Assembly: GCA_017559355.1 (NCBI GenBank) | Contig: JAFYSL010000086.1 | Location: 1-64,000 of the forward strand | Reading direction: 5' to 3' | DNA length: 64,000 bases | Source: Muribaculaceae bacterium | GTDB lineage: Bacteria > Bacteroidota > Bacteroidia > Bacteroidales > Muribaculaceae | Shown: one piece after another, positions 29,015 through 38,900 of the stretch | Layout: every line of letters starts with the position of its first letter | Position numbering within the stretch: position 1 is the stretch's first letter | Translations under genes and position numbers: made by a program | Notes under the pieces: model-generated | What the model saw: only the letters and a program-made list of their open reading frames with translations | The model's database searches: none | What the model was told of the DNA's origin: nothing

Positions 29015-29045
29015 CAAAGGTATATATTATTTCTTTTTTATCAAA
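29015..29045 (-). promoter_or_regulatory. Promoter of the btuB operon
   Basis: On the minus strand, TTTG (29042-29045), 19 bp, then TACCTTTG (29015-29022): exact consensus and spacing. It drives the riboswitch leader. Confidence 0.8.
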
Positions 29046-29065
29046 TGTTTTGAATGAAAAAATAC

Positions 29066-29102
29066 AAAAAAAAGTGCGAGACTCATACCGAGCTTCGCAC
29101 TT
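29066..29102 (-). terminator. Terminator after ilvC
   Basis: Minus-strand stem AAGTGCGA / TCGCACTT (29095-29102 with 29072-29079), 15-nt loop, followed by a run of Ts. It ends the ilv operon only about 20 bp before the btuB promoter. Confidence 0.85.
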
Positions 29103-29152
29103 CACATTAATATATCTCTGAATGATTGTAGATTATATATTAAAACGATTTT

Positions 29153-30196
29153 TTAGTTGTTTTCAGGACGAAGTTTGCGAACAGTAACTGCTGTTTGCCA
29201 CATTTCGCTTTCACGAAGAGCTTTGAGTTCTTCTTCGAGTTTTTCGCGATAGTCGGGTTGTGAGTTGCTGTCGATAGAGATTTGAGCTTCGTTACCAGTT
29301 TTTACGCTATTGTAAAGTTGTTGAACAACTGGTTTGATAGCATCGTGGAATGGGCCCATCCAGTCAAGAGCACCACGTTGCGCTGTAGTAGAGCAGTTAG
29401 CATACATCCAGTCCATACCATTCTTAGCGAAGAGAGGCATCAATGATTGAGTCAATTCTTCAACTGTTTCGTTGAATGCTTCAGATGGAGTGTGACCATT
29501 TTCACGGAGCACTTCGTATTGAGCAAGCAACAAACCTTGGATAGCACCCATCAATGAACCACGTTCACCTGTGAGGTCAGAAGTTGCTTCGCGTTCGATA
29601 GTAGTTTCGAAGAGGTAACCAGAACCAATACCGATACCGAGAGCAAGAGCGCGGTCAGTAGCGCGACCAGTAACGTCTTGTGATACAGCGTAAGAAGAGT
29701 TCAAACCGCGACCTTCAAGGAACATTGTACGCAATGATGTACCAGAACCTTTAGGAGCAACGAGGATAACGTCAACATCAGCAGGAGGAACTACACCTGT
29801 GCGATCGCTCCATGTGAGAGCAAAACCGTGAGAGAAGTAGAGCGCTTTGCCTGGAGTGAGGTAGCCTTTGATTGTAGGCCATACTGACATTACAGCAGCG
29901 TCAGAAAGAAGACACATAATAATAGTACCTTTTTCGCAAGCTTCTTCGATGCTGAAAAGTGTTTCGCCAGGAACCCAACCATCAGCGATTGCTTTGTCGA
30001 AAGTTTTACCTTGACGTTGACCAACGATTACGTTAAAACCATTGTCGCGAAGGTTCATACTTTGACCAGGACCTTGCACACCGTAACCGATTACTGCTAT
30101 AGTTTCATCTTTAAGGATTTCACGAGCTTTTTCCAAAGGAAATTCTTCGCGGAGGATTACGTTCTCTTCAACTCCGCCAAAATTCATTTTTGCCAT
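29153..30196 (-). CDS. ilvC: Ketol-acid reductoisomerase
   Basis: NADPH- and Mg-dependent enzyme for the second step of valine/isoleucine synthesis, converting acetohydroxy acids to dihydroxy acids. At 347 residues it is the short class I form. Conserved features are IGYGVQGPGQSMNLRDNG (dinucleotide site), VAPKGSGTSLR, and SDLTGERGSLMG with the metal-binding Asp and Glu. It is the last gene of the ilv operon. A 91-bp gap upstream holds a -7 box, so it may have additional transcription independent of the attenuator. Confidence 0.96.
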   Translation of the reverse strand: MAKMNFGGVEENVILREEFPLEKAREILKDETIAVIGYGVQGPGQSMNLRDNGFNVIVGQRQGKTFDKAIADGWVPGETLFSIEEACEKGTIIMCLLSDAAVMSVWPTIKGYLTPGKALYFSHGFALTWSDRTGVVPPADVDVILVAPKGSGTSLRTMFLEGRGLNSSYAVSQDVTGRATDRALALGIGIGSGYLFETTIEREATSDLTGERGSLMGAIQGLLLAQYEVLRENGHTPSEAFNETVEELTQSLMPLFAKNGMDWMYANCSTTAQRGALDWMGPFHDAIKPVVQQLYNSVKTGNEAQISIDSNSQPDYREKLEEELKALRESEMWQTAVTVRKLRPENN

Positions 30197-30226
30197 AATT
30201 GAATATTGTTAGTTATGATTTTGTTG

Positions 30227-30234
30227 CAAATTTA
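30227..30234 (-). promoter_or_regulatory. Putative internal promoter -7 box for ilvC
   Basis: Reads TAAATTTG on the minus strand, an exact match 31 bp before the ilvC ATG. CAAA at 30258-30261 (TTTG on the minus strand) gives a 23-bp spacing, longer than ideal. Confidence 0.45.
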
Positions 30235-30287
30235 TATTATTTCTCGCAAATTAGCAACAAAATGTAATGAAATTTTTAATTTTTGTG

Positions 30288-31034
30288 TCAATTTTTGGGT
30301 TTGAATTCAATTTTTGCTCTACAATTTGCTGTGTCGTTGACTAATATCTCTGTTTCGGCGATATTTTCAACTTGCTTTGTAGATATATAAGCCTTGTCGC
30401 CAAAGAATGTTTCGTGGAGATATTGAATTTCAAAACGAGCAATTTCGTTTTTGTCGAATTGTTCCAAGTCCCATTGGTCAAGGAATGCATCCATATATCT
30501 CACGCTATTGACATGACGATTAAAGTCGATATCGCTCACCTTGAAACGGTGTTGTGCCGATAGAGTTGCTTCTTCGGGTTTCACAGGCATCAATCTGCTT
30601 TGTTTGGCGATAGGGCATGGACGGTCGCTTATGGTTTCAGCAAGCCATGAGATGCTTGTGAGGTCGCTTGGACGACGTGTTTCCATGTCAATTGCTACCC
30701 ATATAGTGCGCGCATATCCTATTGCTACGCCATTGCCATCTTGGATTTCCATATTACGCTCTGAATAGAGTCGATTAAATCCTTCAATCCAAGTGGTTAA
30801 ACTATATTCTTCATTCATTTTTGGGTAACGAGTCATTTCGATAGAAAGACGACTCAATACCCAACCCACGTTTGACTTGATGAGGTCGGCATATCCCACG
30901 CCGAGGATATTGGCATGCTCGGTGGCAACCTCTATCACTCGTTGAGCAATGAGAGTAATGGGCATTTGTTGTTGTGCGTTACACTCACCAGCCGTAAGGA
31001 AATATTTATGTGTATATTCTTTTGGTGCGCTCAT
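30288..31034 (-). CDS. Acyl-ACP thioesterase (FAT family)
   Basis: A 248-residue double hot-dog protein of the acyl-[ACP] thioesterase family, which releases free fatty acids from acyl carrier protein. The C-terminal half has the active-site-like pattern FKVSDIDFNRHVNSVRYMD, and the N-terminal hot dog shows VLSRLSIEMTRYPKMNE. It lies between ilvN (5-bp gap) and ilvC, inside the branched-chain amino acid operon. Its likely substrates are branched acyl chains made from Leu/Ile/Val precursors, but this is inferred from position only. Confidence 0.87.
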   Translation of the reverse strand: MSAPKEYTHKYFLTAGECNAQQQMPITLIAQRVIEVATEHANILGVGYADLIKSNVGWVLSRLSIEMTRYPKMNEEYSLTTWIEGFNRLYSERNMEIQDGNGVAIGYARTIWVAIDMETRRPSDLTSISWLAETISDRPCPIAKQSRLMPVKPEEATLSAQHRFKVSDIDFNRHVNSVRYMDAFLDQWDLEQFDKNEIARFEIQYLHETFFGDKAYISTKQVENIAETEILVNDTANCRAKIEFKPKN

Positions 31035-31039
31035 ACGTA

Positions 31040-31585
31040 TTAATTTAGTTCTTCGGCACGGCGAGCCTGTTCTTCAAGGAACATTGTTACATATTCCTCG
31101 GGTGATTTAGTGATTGCTACGCGACCGCTGCGCACAAATTGACGAATGTCGTAGTGTTTCAACTCATCAAAGAGAGCTTCGGTTTCGTCGGAATGTCCCG
31201 ATTTCTCTATCACGGTGTATTCTTTGGTGATTTCAAGAATGCGAGCATTGTGTCGGCGAATGATTGCTTCGAGATTTGTTTCATTGAGAAGCTGCTCAGT
31301 AGGTACTTTGTAGAGCGCAATTTCTTGATATACAATCTCATCATCGGTGTAAAGGAATGATTTTAATACATCAATGCGTTTTTCGATTTGTTTTACCACC
31401 TTTTCCATTGTTGCACGATCGCTCCATGTGGTAATGGTGAATTTGTGGATACCTTCGATTGATGATGGACTCACCGATAGGCTCTCGATGTTGAGGCAAC
31501 GGCGAGTGTATATGATTGAAATCTGGTTGAGCAATCCAACCTGGTTCTCAGAAAATACGGTAACTGTAAATAATTGTTTTTCCAT
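31040..31585 (-). CDS. ilvN: Acetolactate synthase small (regulatory) subunit
   Basis: Regulatory subunit that confers valine feedback and raises activity of IlvB. It has 181 residues from the ATG at 31585 (MEKQLFTVTVFSENQVGLLN). An upstream in-frame TTG at 31594 is less likely. The N-terminal ACT domain (about residues 5-78) includes NIESLSVSPSSIEGIHKFTI. The C-terminal domain contains the conserved VIEKSGHSDETEALF. It starts 14 bp after the ilvB stop. Confidence 0.94.
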   Translation of the reverse strand: MEKQLFTVTVFSENQVGLLNQISIIYTRRCLNIESLSVSPSSIEGIHKFTITTWSDRATMEKVVKQIEKRIDVLKSFLYTDDEIVYQEIALYKVPTEQLLNETNLEAIIRRHNARILEITKEYTVIEKSGHSDETEALFDELKHYDIRQFVRSGRVAITKSPEEYVTMFLEEQARRAEELN

Positions 31586-31599
31586 TGGATACAATGTTT

Positions 31600-33315
31600 T
31601 TAGTCGTTTTGATACATCTCAGTGGCATTGAGCATGATTGTGTCGACACCAGCTCCAGGAGGTGTCATTGGGAAAATCATGTCGGTGTAGTCAATATTCA
31701 CATTGAGCATATAAGCACCCTTGTGGTTAAGCATGCGAGCAATTGCATCGTCTAGTTGTTCGCGAGTTTCCACATTTTCGGCTGCGATGCCATAAGCATT
31801 TGCTATTGCTACAAAATCGGGGTTAACCATTGGAGTCTGTGAGAAACGGCATTGGAAGAACAACTCTTGCCATTGACGCACATTGCCAAGGAAATTATTG
31901 TTGAGAAGTATAATTTTTACATCGGTGCCATATTCCATAATAGTACCGAGTTCTTGTATAGTCATTTGAAGTCCACCATCGCCAGTGAAGAAGCATACAG
32001 TGCGTTCGGGTGCACCCATTTTAGCTCCGATAGCAGCAGGTAATCCGAATCCCATTGTGCCAAGACCTCCTGAAGTGAGAATACTTTTTGGATCGGTATA
32101 ACGGAAGTAGCGAGAAGAGAACATTTGGTTTTGACCTACATCGGTAACCAATACGGCGCGATCGCCAGTGGCAGTTGAAACTTTGTTTACCACTTCACCC
32201 ATTGTCATAGGACCTTCTGTGCGATAAACTTCGCGTTTTACAACTTTTTCTTGCTCTGCTTCATCGCACTTGTCAAATGTTTTGAGCCATTCGCTATGGT
32301 CAGCAGGTTTGATGAGAGGTAAAAGTTTTTCAAGTACCTCACGAGCGTCTCCATGAATAGTGGCATCGGTCTTGATATTTTTGTCAAATTCAGATGAGTC
32401 GATGTCAATATGTACGATTTTTGCTTGACGAGCATATTTAGAGGTATCGCCTGTGACGCGGTCGTCGAAACGCATACCTATGGCAACCAATACATCGCAA
32501 CGATTTGTATTAATATTGGGGCCGATATTTCCGTGCATACCGAGCATACCTTTATAAAGAGGGTGACTGCTTGGCATTGTAGAAAGGCCTAAGAGGGTAG
32601 AGGCAACAGGGATGTTTGCTTTTTCGGCTACGGCAGCAAGCTCTTTTTCTGCACCCGAAATCATAACACCATGTCCCGAAATGATCATTGGGCGTTCAGC
32701 CGCATTAATCATGTCGGCAACCTTTTGAAGGTCAGTATCATTGATTTTGGGATAAGGGATATAGCTGCGAATGTAGTCACATTTCTTATGGCTCCACTCA
32801 ACAAGTCCGTTTTGAGCATCTTTTGCGATGTCGAGCACTACGGGACCAGGACGGCCAGAGTTAGCAATATAAAATGCACGAGCTACTGCTGCGGGTATAT
32901 CTTCGGCACGGCGAATTTGTACAGCCCATTTTGTAATAGGTTGAGTAATACCTACCACGTCGGTTTCTTGGAAAGCATCGCTGCCGAGGAATGATGAAGC
33001 AACTTGCCCTGTGATAACAACCAATGGAGTGCTATCCATTAATGCATCACTTACGCCAGTAATTACATTTGTTGCTGCAGGACCAGATGTTACGATAACT
33101 ACACCTGGGCGACCAGTTACACGTGCATAACCTTGCGCTGCGTGAGTTGCACCTTGTTCGTGACGAACGAGAATATGTTTTAGTTGATCGGTATAATCAT
33201 AAAGTTTGTCATATACAGGGATAATCGCGCCACCAGGGTAGCCAAAAACAAGGTCAACTCCTTCGGCAATAAGCGATTTTATTAACGCTTCGGCACCTGT
33301 TATTTTTTCTGCCAT
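31600..33315 (-). CDS. ilvB: Acetolactate synthase large (catalytic) subunit
   Basis: Thiamine diphosphate-dependent enzyme that condenses pyruvate with pyruvate or 2-oxobutyrate, the first common step of branched-chain synthesis. It has 571 residues. Conserved features are FGYPGGAIIPVYD, RHEQGATHAAQGYAR (with the catalytic Glu) and the TPP-Mg motif around FTGDGGLQM followed by NNNFLGNVRQWQE. The FAD-binding middle domain is complete. It lies 48 bp after ilvD. Confidence 0.97.
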   Translation of the reverse strand: MAEKITGAEALIKSLIAEGVDLVFGYPGGAIIPVYDKLYDYTDQLKHILVRHEQGATHAAQGYARVTGRPGVVIVTSGPAATNVITGVSDALMDSTPLVVITGQVASSFLGSDAFQETDVVGITQPITKWAVQIRRAEDIPAAVARAFYIANSGRPGPVVLDIAKDAQNGLVEWSHKKCDYIRSYIPYPKINDTDLQKVADMINAAERPMIISGHGVMISGAEKELAAVAEKANIPVASTLLGLSTMPSSHPLYKGMLGMHGNIGPNINTNRCDVLVAIGMRFDDRVTGDTSKYARQAKIVHIDIDSSEFDKNIKTDATIHGDAREVLEKLLPLIKPADHSEWLKTFDKCDEAEQEKVVKREVYRTEGPMTMGEVVNKVSTATGDRAVLVTDVGQNQMFSSRYFRYTDPKSILTSGGLGTMGFGLPAAIGAKMGAPERTVCFFTGDGGLQMTIQELGTIMEYGTDVKIILLNNNFLGNVRQWQELFFQCRFSQTPMVNPDFVAIANAYGIAAENVETREQLDDAIARMLNHKGAYMLNVNIDYTDMIFPMTPPGAGVDTIMLNATEMYQND

Positions 33316-33363
33316 ATATTGTAATTGTTATGAATTTTCGATTCTCAAATTTCAATTCTTAAT

Positions 33364-35193
33364 TTAGAAATCATCTCTTACGCCCCCTTTGTCGGCTGAT
33401 GTAACCATTGAAGCATAGGCACGTAATGCTTTTGAGATTACGCGATCGCGACTGCGAGGAGTGAATGCTTCTTTACCACGAGCTTCTTCCTCTTTGCGGC
33501 GATTTGCGAGCTCTTCATCGCTAACCTCTACACTGATAGATCGTTGAGGGATGTTGATGTCGATGATATCACCATCGCGCACGAGCCCAATATTTCCACC
33601 AGCCGCTGCTTCGGGAGAGATGTGACCGATTGACAATCCTGATGTGCCACCAGAGAAACGACCATCGGTGATGAGGGCACACTCTTTACCAAGGTGTTTG
33701 CTCTTAATATAGCTTGTTGGGTAAAGCATTTCTTGCATGCCAGGGCCTCCTTTAGGACCTTCGTGGGTAATAACAACCACGTCGCCAGCAACAACTTTGT
33801 CGCGAAGGATACCTTCAACTGCATCTTCTTGTGATTCAAATACCTTTGCAGGTCCACGGAAGTGGAAAATGCTTTCATCTACACCTGCAGTTTTTACTAC
33901 GCAACCATCAAATGCGATATTGCCACGAAGTACAGCAAGACCACCATCTTTAACGTATGCGTGTTCGAAGTCACGGATACAACCCTTTTCGCGATCAGTA
34001 TCAAGTGTTTCGTAGGTGCAGTTTTGAGAACCGAGCACGATGTTTTTCTTTTCGCCAGGAGCGCTTTTCCACATTGCTTCGGCTTCAGCATCATAATTTT
34101 TGCCACCGATAGCATATTTTTCTATAGCATCACCGAGGGTGAGACCATCAACGCGTTTTACTGTTGTGTCAATAATGCCTTCGTCGGCAAGTACTTTCAT
34201 GATTGAAATAATACCACCAGCACGGTTTACATCTTGAATGTGATATTTTGAGTTAGGTGCAACTTTACACAACACAGGAGTTTTGCGTGAAAGAGCATCA
34301 ATGTCGTCCATGTTAAATTCTGCTTCAGCTTCGTGAGCTATGGCAAGAAGGTGTAGCACAGTGTTAGTTGAACCACCCATTGCAATGTCAAGAGTCATTG
34401 CGTTGAGCATTGCTTCACGAGTAGCAATATTGCGTGGCAACACGCTTTCATCGTCATCGTAGTAGTACGCAAATGTATTTTTTACGATTTGTTGTGCTGC
34501 TTTTTTGAAGAGTTCGGTGCGATTAGCATGAGTTGCTACAATTGTTCCGTTGCCGGGGAGTGCCAAACCGATAGCTTCGTTGAGTGAATTCATTGAGTTG
34601 GCAGTGAACATACCCGAACAAGAACCACATGTAGGACAGCCACGTTGTTCAAGCTTAGTTACAGTATCATCATCAACGCTATCATCGGCGGCGTCAATCA
34701 TGATATCAATGAGGTCGAGAGCGCGATCGCCGAGACGACCAGCCTCCATCGGACCTCCTGATACGAAGATTGCAGGAATGTTCAAACGCATGGCAGCCAT
34801 GAGCATACCTGGAGTAACCTTGTCGCAGTTAGAGATGCATACCATAGCATCGGCTTTGTGTGCATTTACCATATATTCTACCGAGTCGGCAATGAGATCG
34901 CGAGAGGGTAGGGAGTAAAGCATACCATCATGTCCCATCGCGATACCATCGTCAATTGCAATTGTATTGAATTCGGCAGCAAAGCAACCGAGTTTTTCTA
35001 TTTCAGCCTTTACGATTTGACCTATTTCGTGAAGATGTGTGTGACCAGGTACGAATTGAGTGAAGGAATTGACCACAGCAATAATTGGTTTGCCTATTTG
35101 TTCCTCTTTCATACCATTGGCACGCCATAGAGCACGGGCGCCAGCCATTCTTCGTCCTTGAGTGCTTGCTGCACTTCTGAGTGGTTTACTCAT
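33364..35193 (-). CDS. ilvD: Dihydroxy-acid dehydratase
   Basis: Fe-S dehydratase for the third step of Val/Ile synthesis. The 609-residue product has the cluster-binding cysteines in [12 protein letters not shown] and [18 protein letters not shown], and the C-terminal swivel domain with [17 protein letters not shown]. It is the first structural gene of the operon, so its expression depends directly on the leader and terminator at 35220-35395. Confidence 0.97.
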   Translation of the reverse strand: MSKPLRSAASTQGRRMAGARALWRANGMKEEQIGKPIIAVVNSFTQFVPGHTHLHEIGQIVKAEIEKLGCFAAEFNTIAIDDGIAMGHDGMLYSLPSRDLIADSVEYMVNAHKADAMVCISNCDKVTPGMLMAAMRLNIPAIFVSGGPMEAGRLGDRALDLIDIMIDAADDSVDDDTVTKLEQRGCPTCGSCSGMFTANSMNSLNEAIGLALPGNGTIVATHANRTELFKKAAQQIVKNTFAYYYDDDESVLPRNIATREAMLNAMTLDIAMGGSTNTVLHLLAIAHEAEAEFNMDDIDALSRKTPVLCKVAPNSKYHIQDVNRAGGIISIMKVLADEGIIDTTVKRVDGLTLGDAIEKYAIGGKNYDAEAEAMWKSAPGEKKNIVLGSQNCTYETLDTDREKGCIRDFEHAYVKDGGLAVLRGNIAFDGCVVKTAGVDESIFHFRGPAKVFESQEDAVEGILRDKVVAGDVVVITHEGPKGGPGMQEMLYPTSYIKSKHLGKECALITDGRFSGGTSGLSIGHISPEAAAGGNIGLVRDGDIIDINIPQRSISVEVSDEELANRRKEEEARGKEAFTPRSRDRVISKALRAYASMVTSADKGGVRDDF

Positions 35194-35219
35194 AAAATAG
35201 TCCTCCGTTTTTTAATTAC

Positions 35220-35259
35220 AAAAACCTCCCGTTTGCGTTTTGCATGGTGGGGAGGTTTT
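35220..35259 (-). terminator. Attenuator terminator of the ilv operon
   Basis: On the minus strand AAAACCTCCC (35259-35250) pairs with GGGAGGTTTT (35230-35221), followed by one more T, 26 bp before the ilvD start. It lies between the leader peptide gene and ilvD. A competing pairing is visible: GGTGGG just after the leader stop codon (35313-35308) can pair with CCCACC (35251-35246), which overlaps the 5' arm of the terminator. It could act as an antiterminator. Confidence 0.82.
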
Positions 35260-35317
35260 AGTATATGTTTGTATATAATTAATGTGTAATATGTTTGACT
35301 TAAAAATCCCACCTAAA

Positions 35318-35395
35318 TCAATCAAAAATGACGACGACCTCTGCTGATAGCAGGGGGTAGAAGTTATAAATAGATTGAATTGATAGGTTGTTCAT
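35318..35395 (-). CDS. ilv operon leader peptide (attenuation)
   Basis: A 25-codon reading frame with ATG at 35395 and TGA at 35318-35320. Nine of its 25 residues are branched-chain: Leu at 4, 15 and 16, Ile at 6, 9 and 23, and Val at 20-22, with the clusters PLLSAE and VVVIF near the end. The region over codons 14-20 can form a hairpin (CCCCTGCT / AGCAGAGG, one mismatch, loop ATC). It starts about 18 nt after the predicted transcription start and is followed by alternative antiterminator and terminator pairings. This is the classic layout of translation-coupled attenuation: ribosome stalling on Leu/Val/Ile codons when the amino acids are scarce would favour the antiterminator. Detection is by sequence logic only. 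Confidence 0.85.
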   Translation of the reverse strand: MNNLSIQSIYNFYPLLSAEVVVIFD

Positions 35396-35419
35396 AATTG
35401 TTATGTATTAATTTGGTTG

Positions 35420-35451
35420 CAAATTTATATTTTTAATTGACAAAAAGCAAA
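35420..35451 (-). promoter_or_regulatory. Promoter of the ilv operon
   Basis: On the minus strand, TTTG (35448-35451), 20 bp, then TAAATTTG (35420-35427). Transcription would start just before the leader peptide ATG. Confidence 0.72.
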
Positions 35452-35459
35452 TAAAATTG

Positions 35460-35760
35460 CTGTAAAAATGAAAAAATGAGAGCAAAAATGCCAAAAGATG
35501 ATTATTTGCAAGTTTTGCGTTGCTTTTTTAGTGGGTATTATTCTATGATTAAAGATATATGTATATATAAATAGTGTGTGAATGTTAATAAAATTGAGCA
35601 TTTGATAGAAGAAGGATATTTTAGTGAGTTAGGTCAATCTGATTGAAATAATATTTCTTTTTGTCTTTTTTGTTGTTAAAATGTGCTTAAAATAAGCAAA
35701 ATGAATGCAAAATGCTTATAAAATTTCAATATGTTAAATGTTAAAGCCGAAGAAAAAGTT
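35460..35760. other. Gene-free intergenic region
   Basis: AT-rich DNA between the divergent ilv and SusC promoters. I see no reading frame longer than about 10 codons with coding character, no strong hairpin and no riboswitch-like motif. It may hold operator sites for the SusC operon. Confidence 0.6.
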
Positions 35761-35766
35761 TCAATA

Positions 35767-35800
35767 TTTGTTTAATATTAGAGATTTTATATTACCTTTG
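35767..35800 (+). promoter_or_regulatory. Putative promoter of the SusC operon
   Basis: TACCTTTG (35793-35800) is an exact -7 match, with TTTG at 35767-35770 (22-bp spacing, slightly long). The 5' UTR would be about 95 nt and includes a small inverted repeat GTATAT / ATATAC (35812-35832). Confidence 0.6.
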
Positions 35801-35900
35801 CAAATTGTAAGGTATATTGCAGTGTGATATACTGAAACAAAAAAGAGAGAAAAAATAAAAAATAATAACAATTATTCTATGTTTAATTAATTATTAATTT

Positions 35901-38900
35901 ATGAAAAAGCTGTTTCTATTGCTTGTGGCAGTCCTTTCAATTAGCCTTTGCGCGTCAGCTCAGACTCGCACAGTGAAGGGTACTGTCGTGTACGCCGGAG
36001 ACCAAGAGCCACTTCCTGGCGCTACTATTCTTCCGGTAGGTGGGGGTAATGGTGTAGCAACCGACATCGATGGTAAGTTTACTCTCGAAGTTCCCTCAAA
36101 AGTGACAATGTTAAACGTATCTTACGTTGGTATGGTTACTAAGCAAGTTGCAATTACTTCAGGCGACATGCGTATCGAGTTGACAAACTCTGAAAACAAT
36201 CTCGATGAAGTGATGGTAGTTGCTTATGGTACTGCTAAAAAGTCAACCTATACTGGTTCGGCTGCAGTGGTAAAAGCTGATGACATCAACAAGGTACAAT
36301 CTTCAAATGCTGTTAATGCATTGAACGGTAAAGTTTCGGGTGTGCAAATGAACAATGCATCTGGTCAACCTGGTGCTACTTCTCCTACAATCCGCATCCG
36401 TGGTATCTCTTCAATCAACGCAGGTTCTGCTCCATTGTACATTGTCGATGGTGCTCCTTATGACGGCGACTTGAACAACATTTCTGCTCAAGATATCGAG
36501 TCAATGACTGTATTGAAAGACGCTGCTTCAAATGCTCTTTATGGTTCTCGTGGTGCTAATGGTGTTATCGTGATTACTACTAAAAGAGGTAAACAAGGTG
36601 ATGCTAAAGTATCTTTTGATGCTAAATGGGGTGGTAACACTCGCGCAACTCAAGACTACAACACTATCAAAGATCCAGCTCAATACTACGAAATGTATTA
36701 TGGTGCTTTGAAAGGTTACTTTACTAATACTCTTGGTATGAGCGACGCAGCTGCTCACGTTCAAGCTAACACTGCTATGGTAGGCAACGGTTCTTATGGT
36801 CTTGGTTACAATGTTTACAACGTTCCTGAAGGTCAATTCCTTATCGGTACAAATGGTAAACTTAACCCTAACGCTACTCTTGGTAACGTAGTAAACTATA
36901 AGGGTACTGACTATATGTTGATGCCTGATAGCTGGATGGACAATGCTTACAAAAACAGCCTCCGTCAAGAATACAATGTATCAGTAAACGGTGGTACTGA
37001 TCGTTCATCTTTCTTCGCATCTGTTAACTACCTTGACAATGAAGGTATCGCAGCAAATTCTGACTACCAACGTTTCACTGGTCGTATGAAAGCTGACTAC
37101 CAAGTTAAAAACTGGTTGAAAGTTGGTGGTAACATGAGTTACTCTCACTTCGATGCTAACTCACTTGGTGAAGATGGTTCTTCAAACTCTTCTGGTAACA
37201 TCTTTGCTTATGCAACTCAAGTAGCTCCTATCTATCCTCTTTTCATTCGTGATGCTCAAGGTAACATCATGAAAGATGGTAACGGCTTCACAATGTATGA
37301 CTTCGGTGATGGTAAAAACGGTGGTAGCCAACGTATGTTCCTTTCAGGTGCTAACCCATACATCACTAACGTACTTGATACTGACAATTACGAAGGTAAC
37401 GCATTCACTGCAAATGGTTTCTTCGAAGTTAAATTCCTCAAAGATTTCAAATTTACTTGGAACTCTGGTGTAACAGTTGACGAAACTCGTCAAAATGCGT
37501 TTACTAACCCATATTATGGTCAATATGCTTCTTCAAACGGTATGTCTTACAAATATCATACTCGTTCGGTTGCTCAAAACCACCAACAATTGTTGACTTG
37601 GGGCCGTCAATTTGGCAAGAGCAATGTTGACGTAATGATCGGTCATGAATACTACAACCGTGATTACTACTACCTCTATGCTTCTAAGACTAATTTCTTA
37701 GATCCTAACAACATCGAGTTGGCAGGTGGTATCTCTGAAAACGGTTCTATCTCTTACACTACTCAATATAACACAGAAGGTTACTTCGGTCGTGCTCAAT
37801 ATGACTACGATAGTAAATACTTCGCTTCTGCTTCATTCCGTCGCGATGCTTCTTCTCGCTTCCATCCAGAAAACCGTTGGGGTAACTTCTGGTCAGCTGG
37901 TGCTGCTTGGAATATCGCAAGAGAAGAATTTATGACAGCTGAATGGATTGACCTTTTGAAACTTAAAGCATCTTATGGTTCACAAGGTAACGATAACATC
38001 GGTAACTACCTCTATGTAAATACATTCGATATCGTTAACTCTAATGGTAACCCTGCTGCTGTTCCTTCAATGATGGGTAACAAAGACATCACTTGGGAAA
38101 CTCAAGGTAACTTCAATACTGGTATTGACTTCGGTATGTGGAATGGTCGTTTCAGCGGTACTGTAGAATACTTCTATCGCAAAACAACTGACATGTTGTT
38201 CTCATTCCCATTGCCACCTTCATTTGGTTACACTTCTTACTATGCTAACGTAGGTGACATGCGCAACCAAGGTGTTGAACTTGAACTCGAAGGTACTCCT
38301 ATCGTAACTCGCGATTTCTCTTGGACACTCCGTGCTAACTTGACTCACTACAAAAACAAAATTACTTATCTTCCTGAAGAACGTCGCACAATGGAGTGTG
38401 ATGGTGTAGAAGGTTACTCAAGCGGTAGCTACTACTATGGTGAAGGTATTTCACTTTACACTCTTCGCATGCGTAAATTCGCTGGTATCGACGAAAATGG
38501 TAATTCTTTGTGGTATAAAAACAGTAAAGATGAAGAAGGTAACGACATCCGCGTAACAACTGACAAATATTCTGAAGCTGACTACTACCTCTGCGGTACT
38601 GCTCTTCCTGATGTTTATGGTGGTTTCGGTACTACTCTTAACTACAAAGGTTTCGACCTTTCAGTGGATTTCTCTTACCAAATTGGTGGTCAAGTATATG
38701 ACGGTGACTACGCTGGTTTCATGTCTTCTCCAACATCATCAAGCAAAGGTCGCAACTTCCACGCTGACTTGTTGAATGCATGGTCAACTACTAACCAAGG
38801 TTCTGATATTCCTCGTTTCGTATTTGGTGACGAATATACAGCTTCAACTTCTGACCGTTTCTTGACTGACGCTTCTTACCTCAGCTTGAACAATATCAAC

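Noticed and set aside
28906..29121. Plus-strand reading frame of 71 codons
   Set aside because: It lies across the cobalamin riboswitch and its promoter on the other strand; its composition is explained by the conserved RNA.
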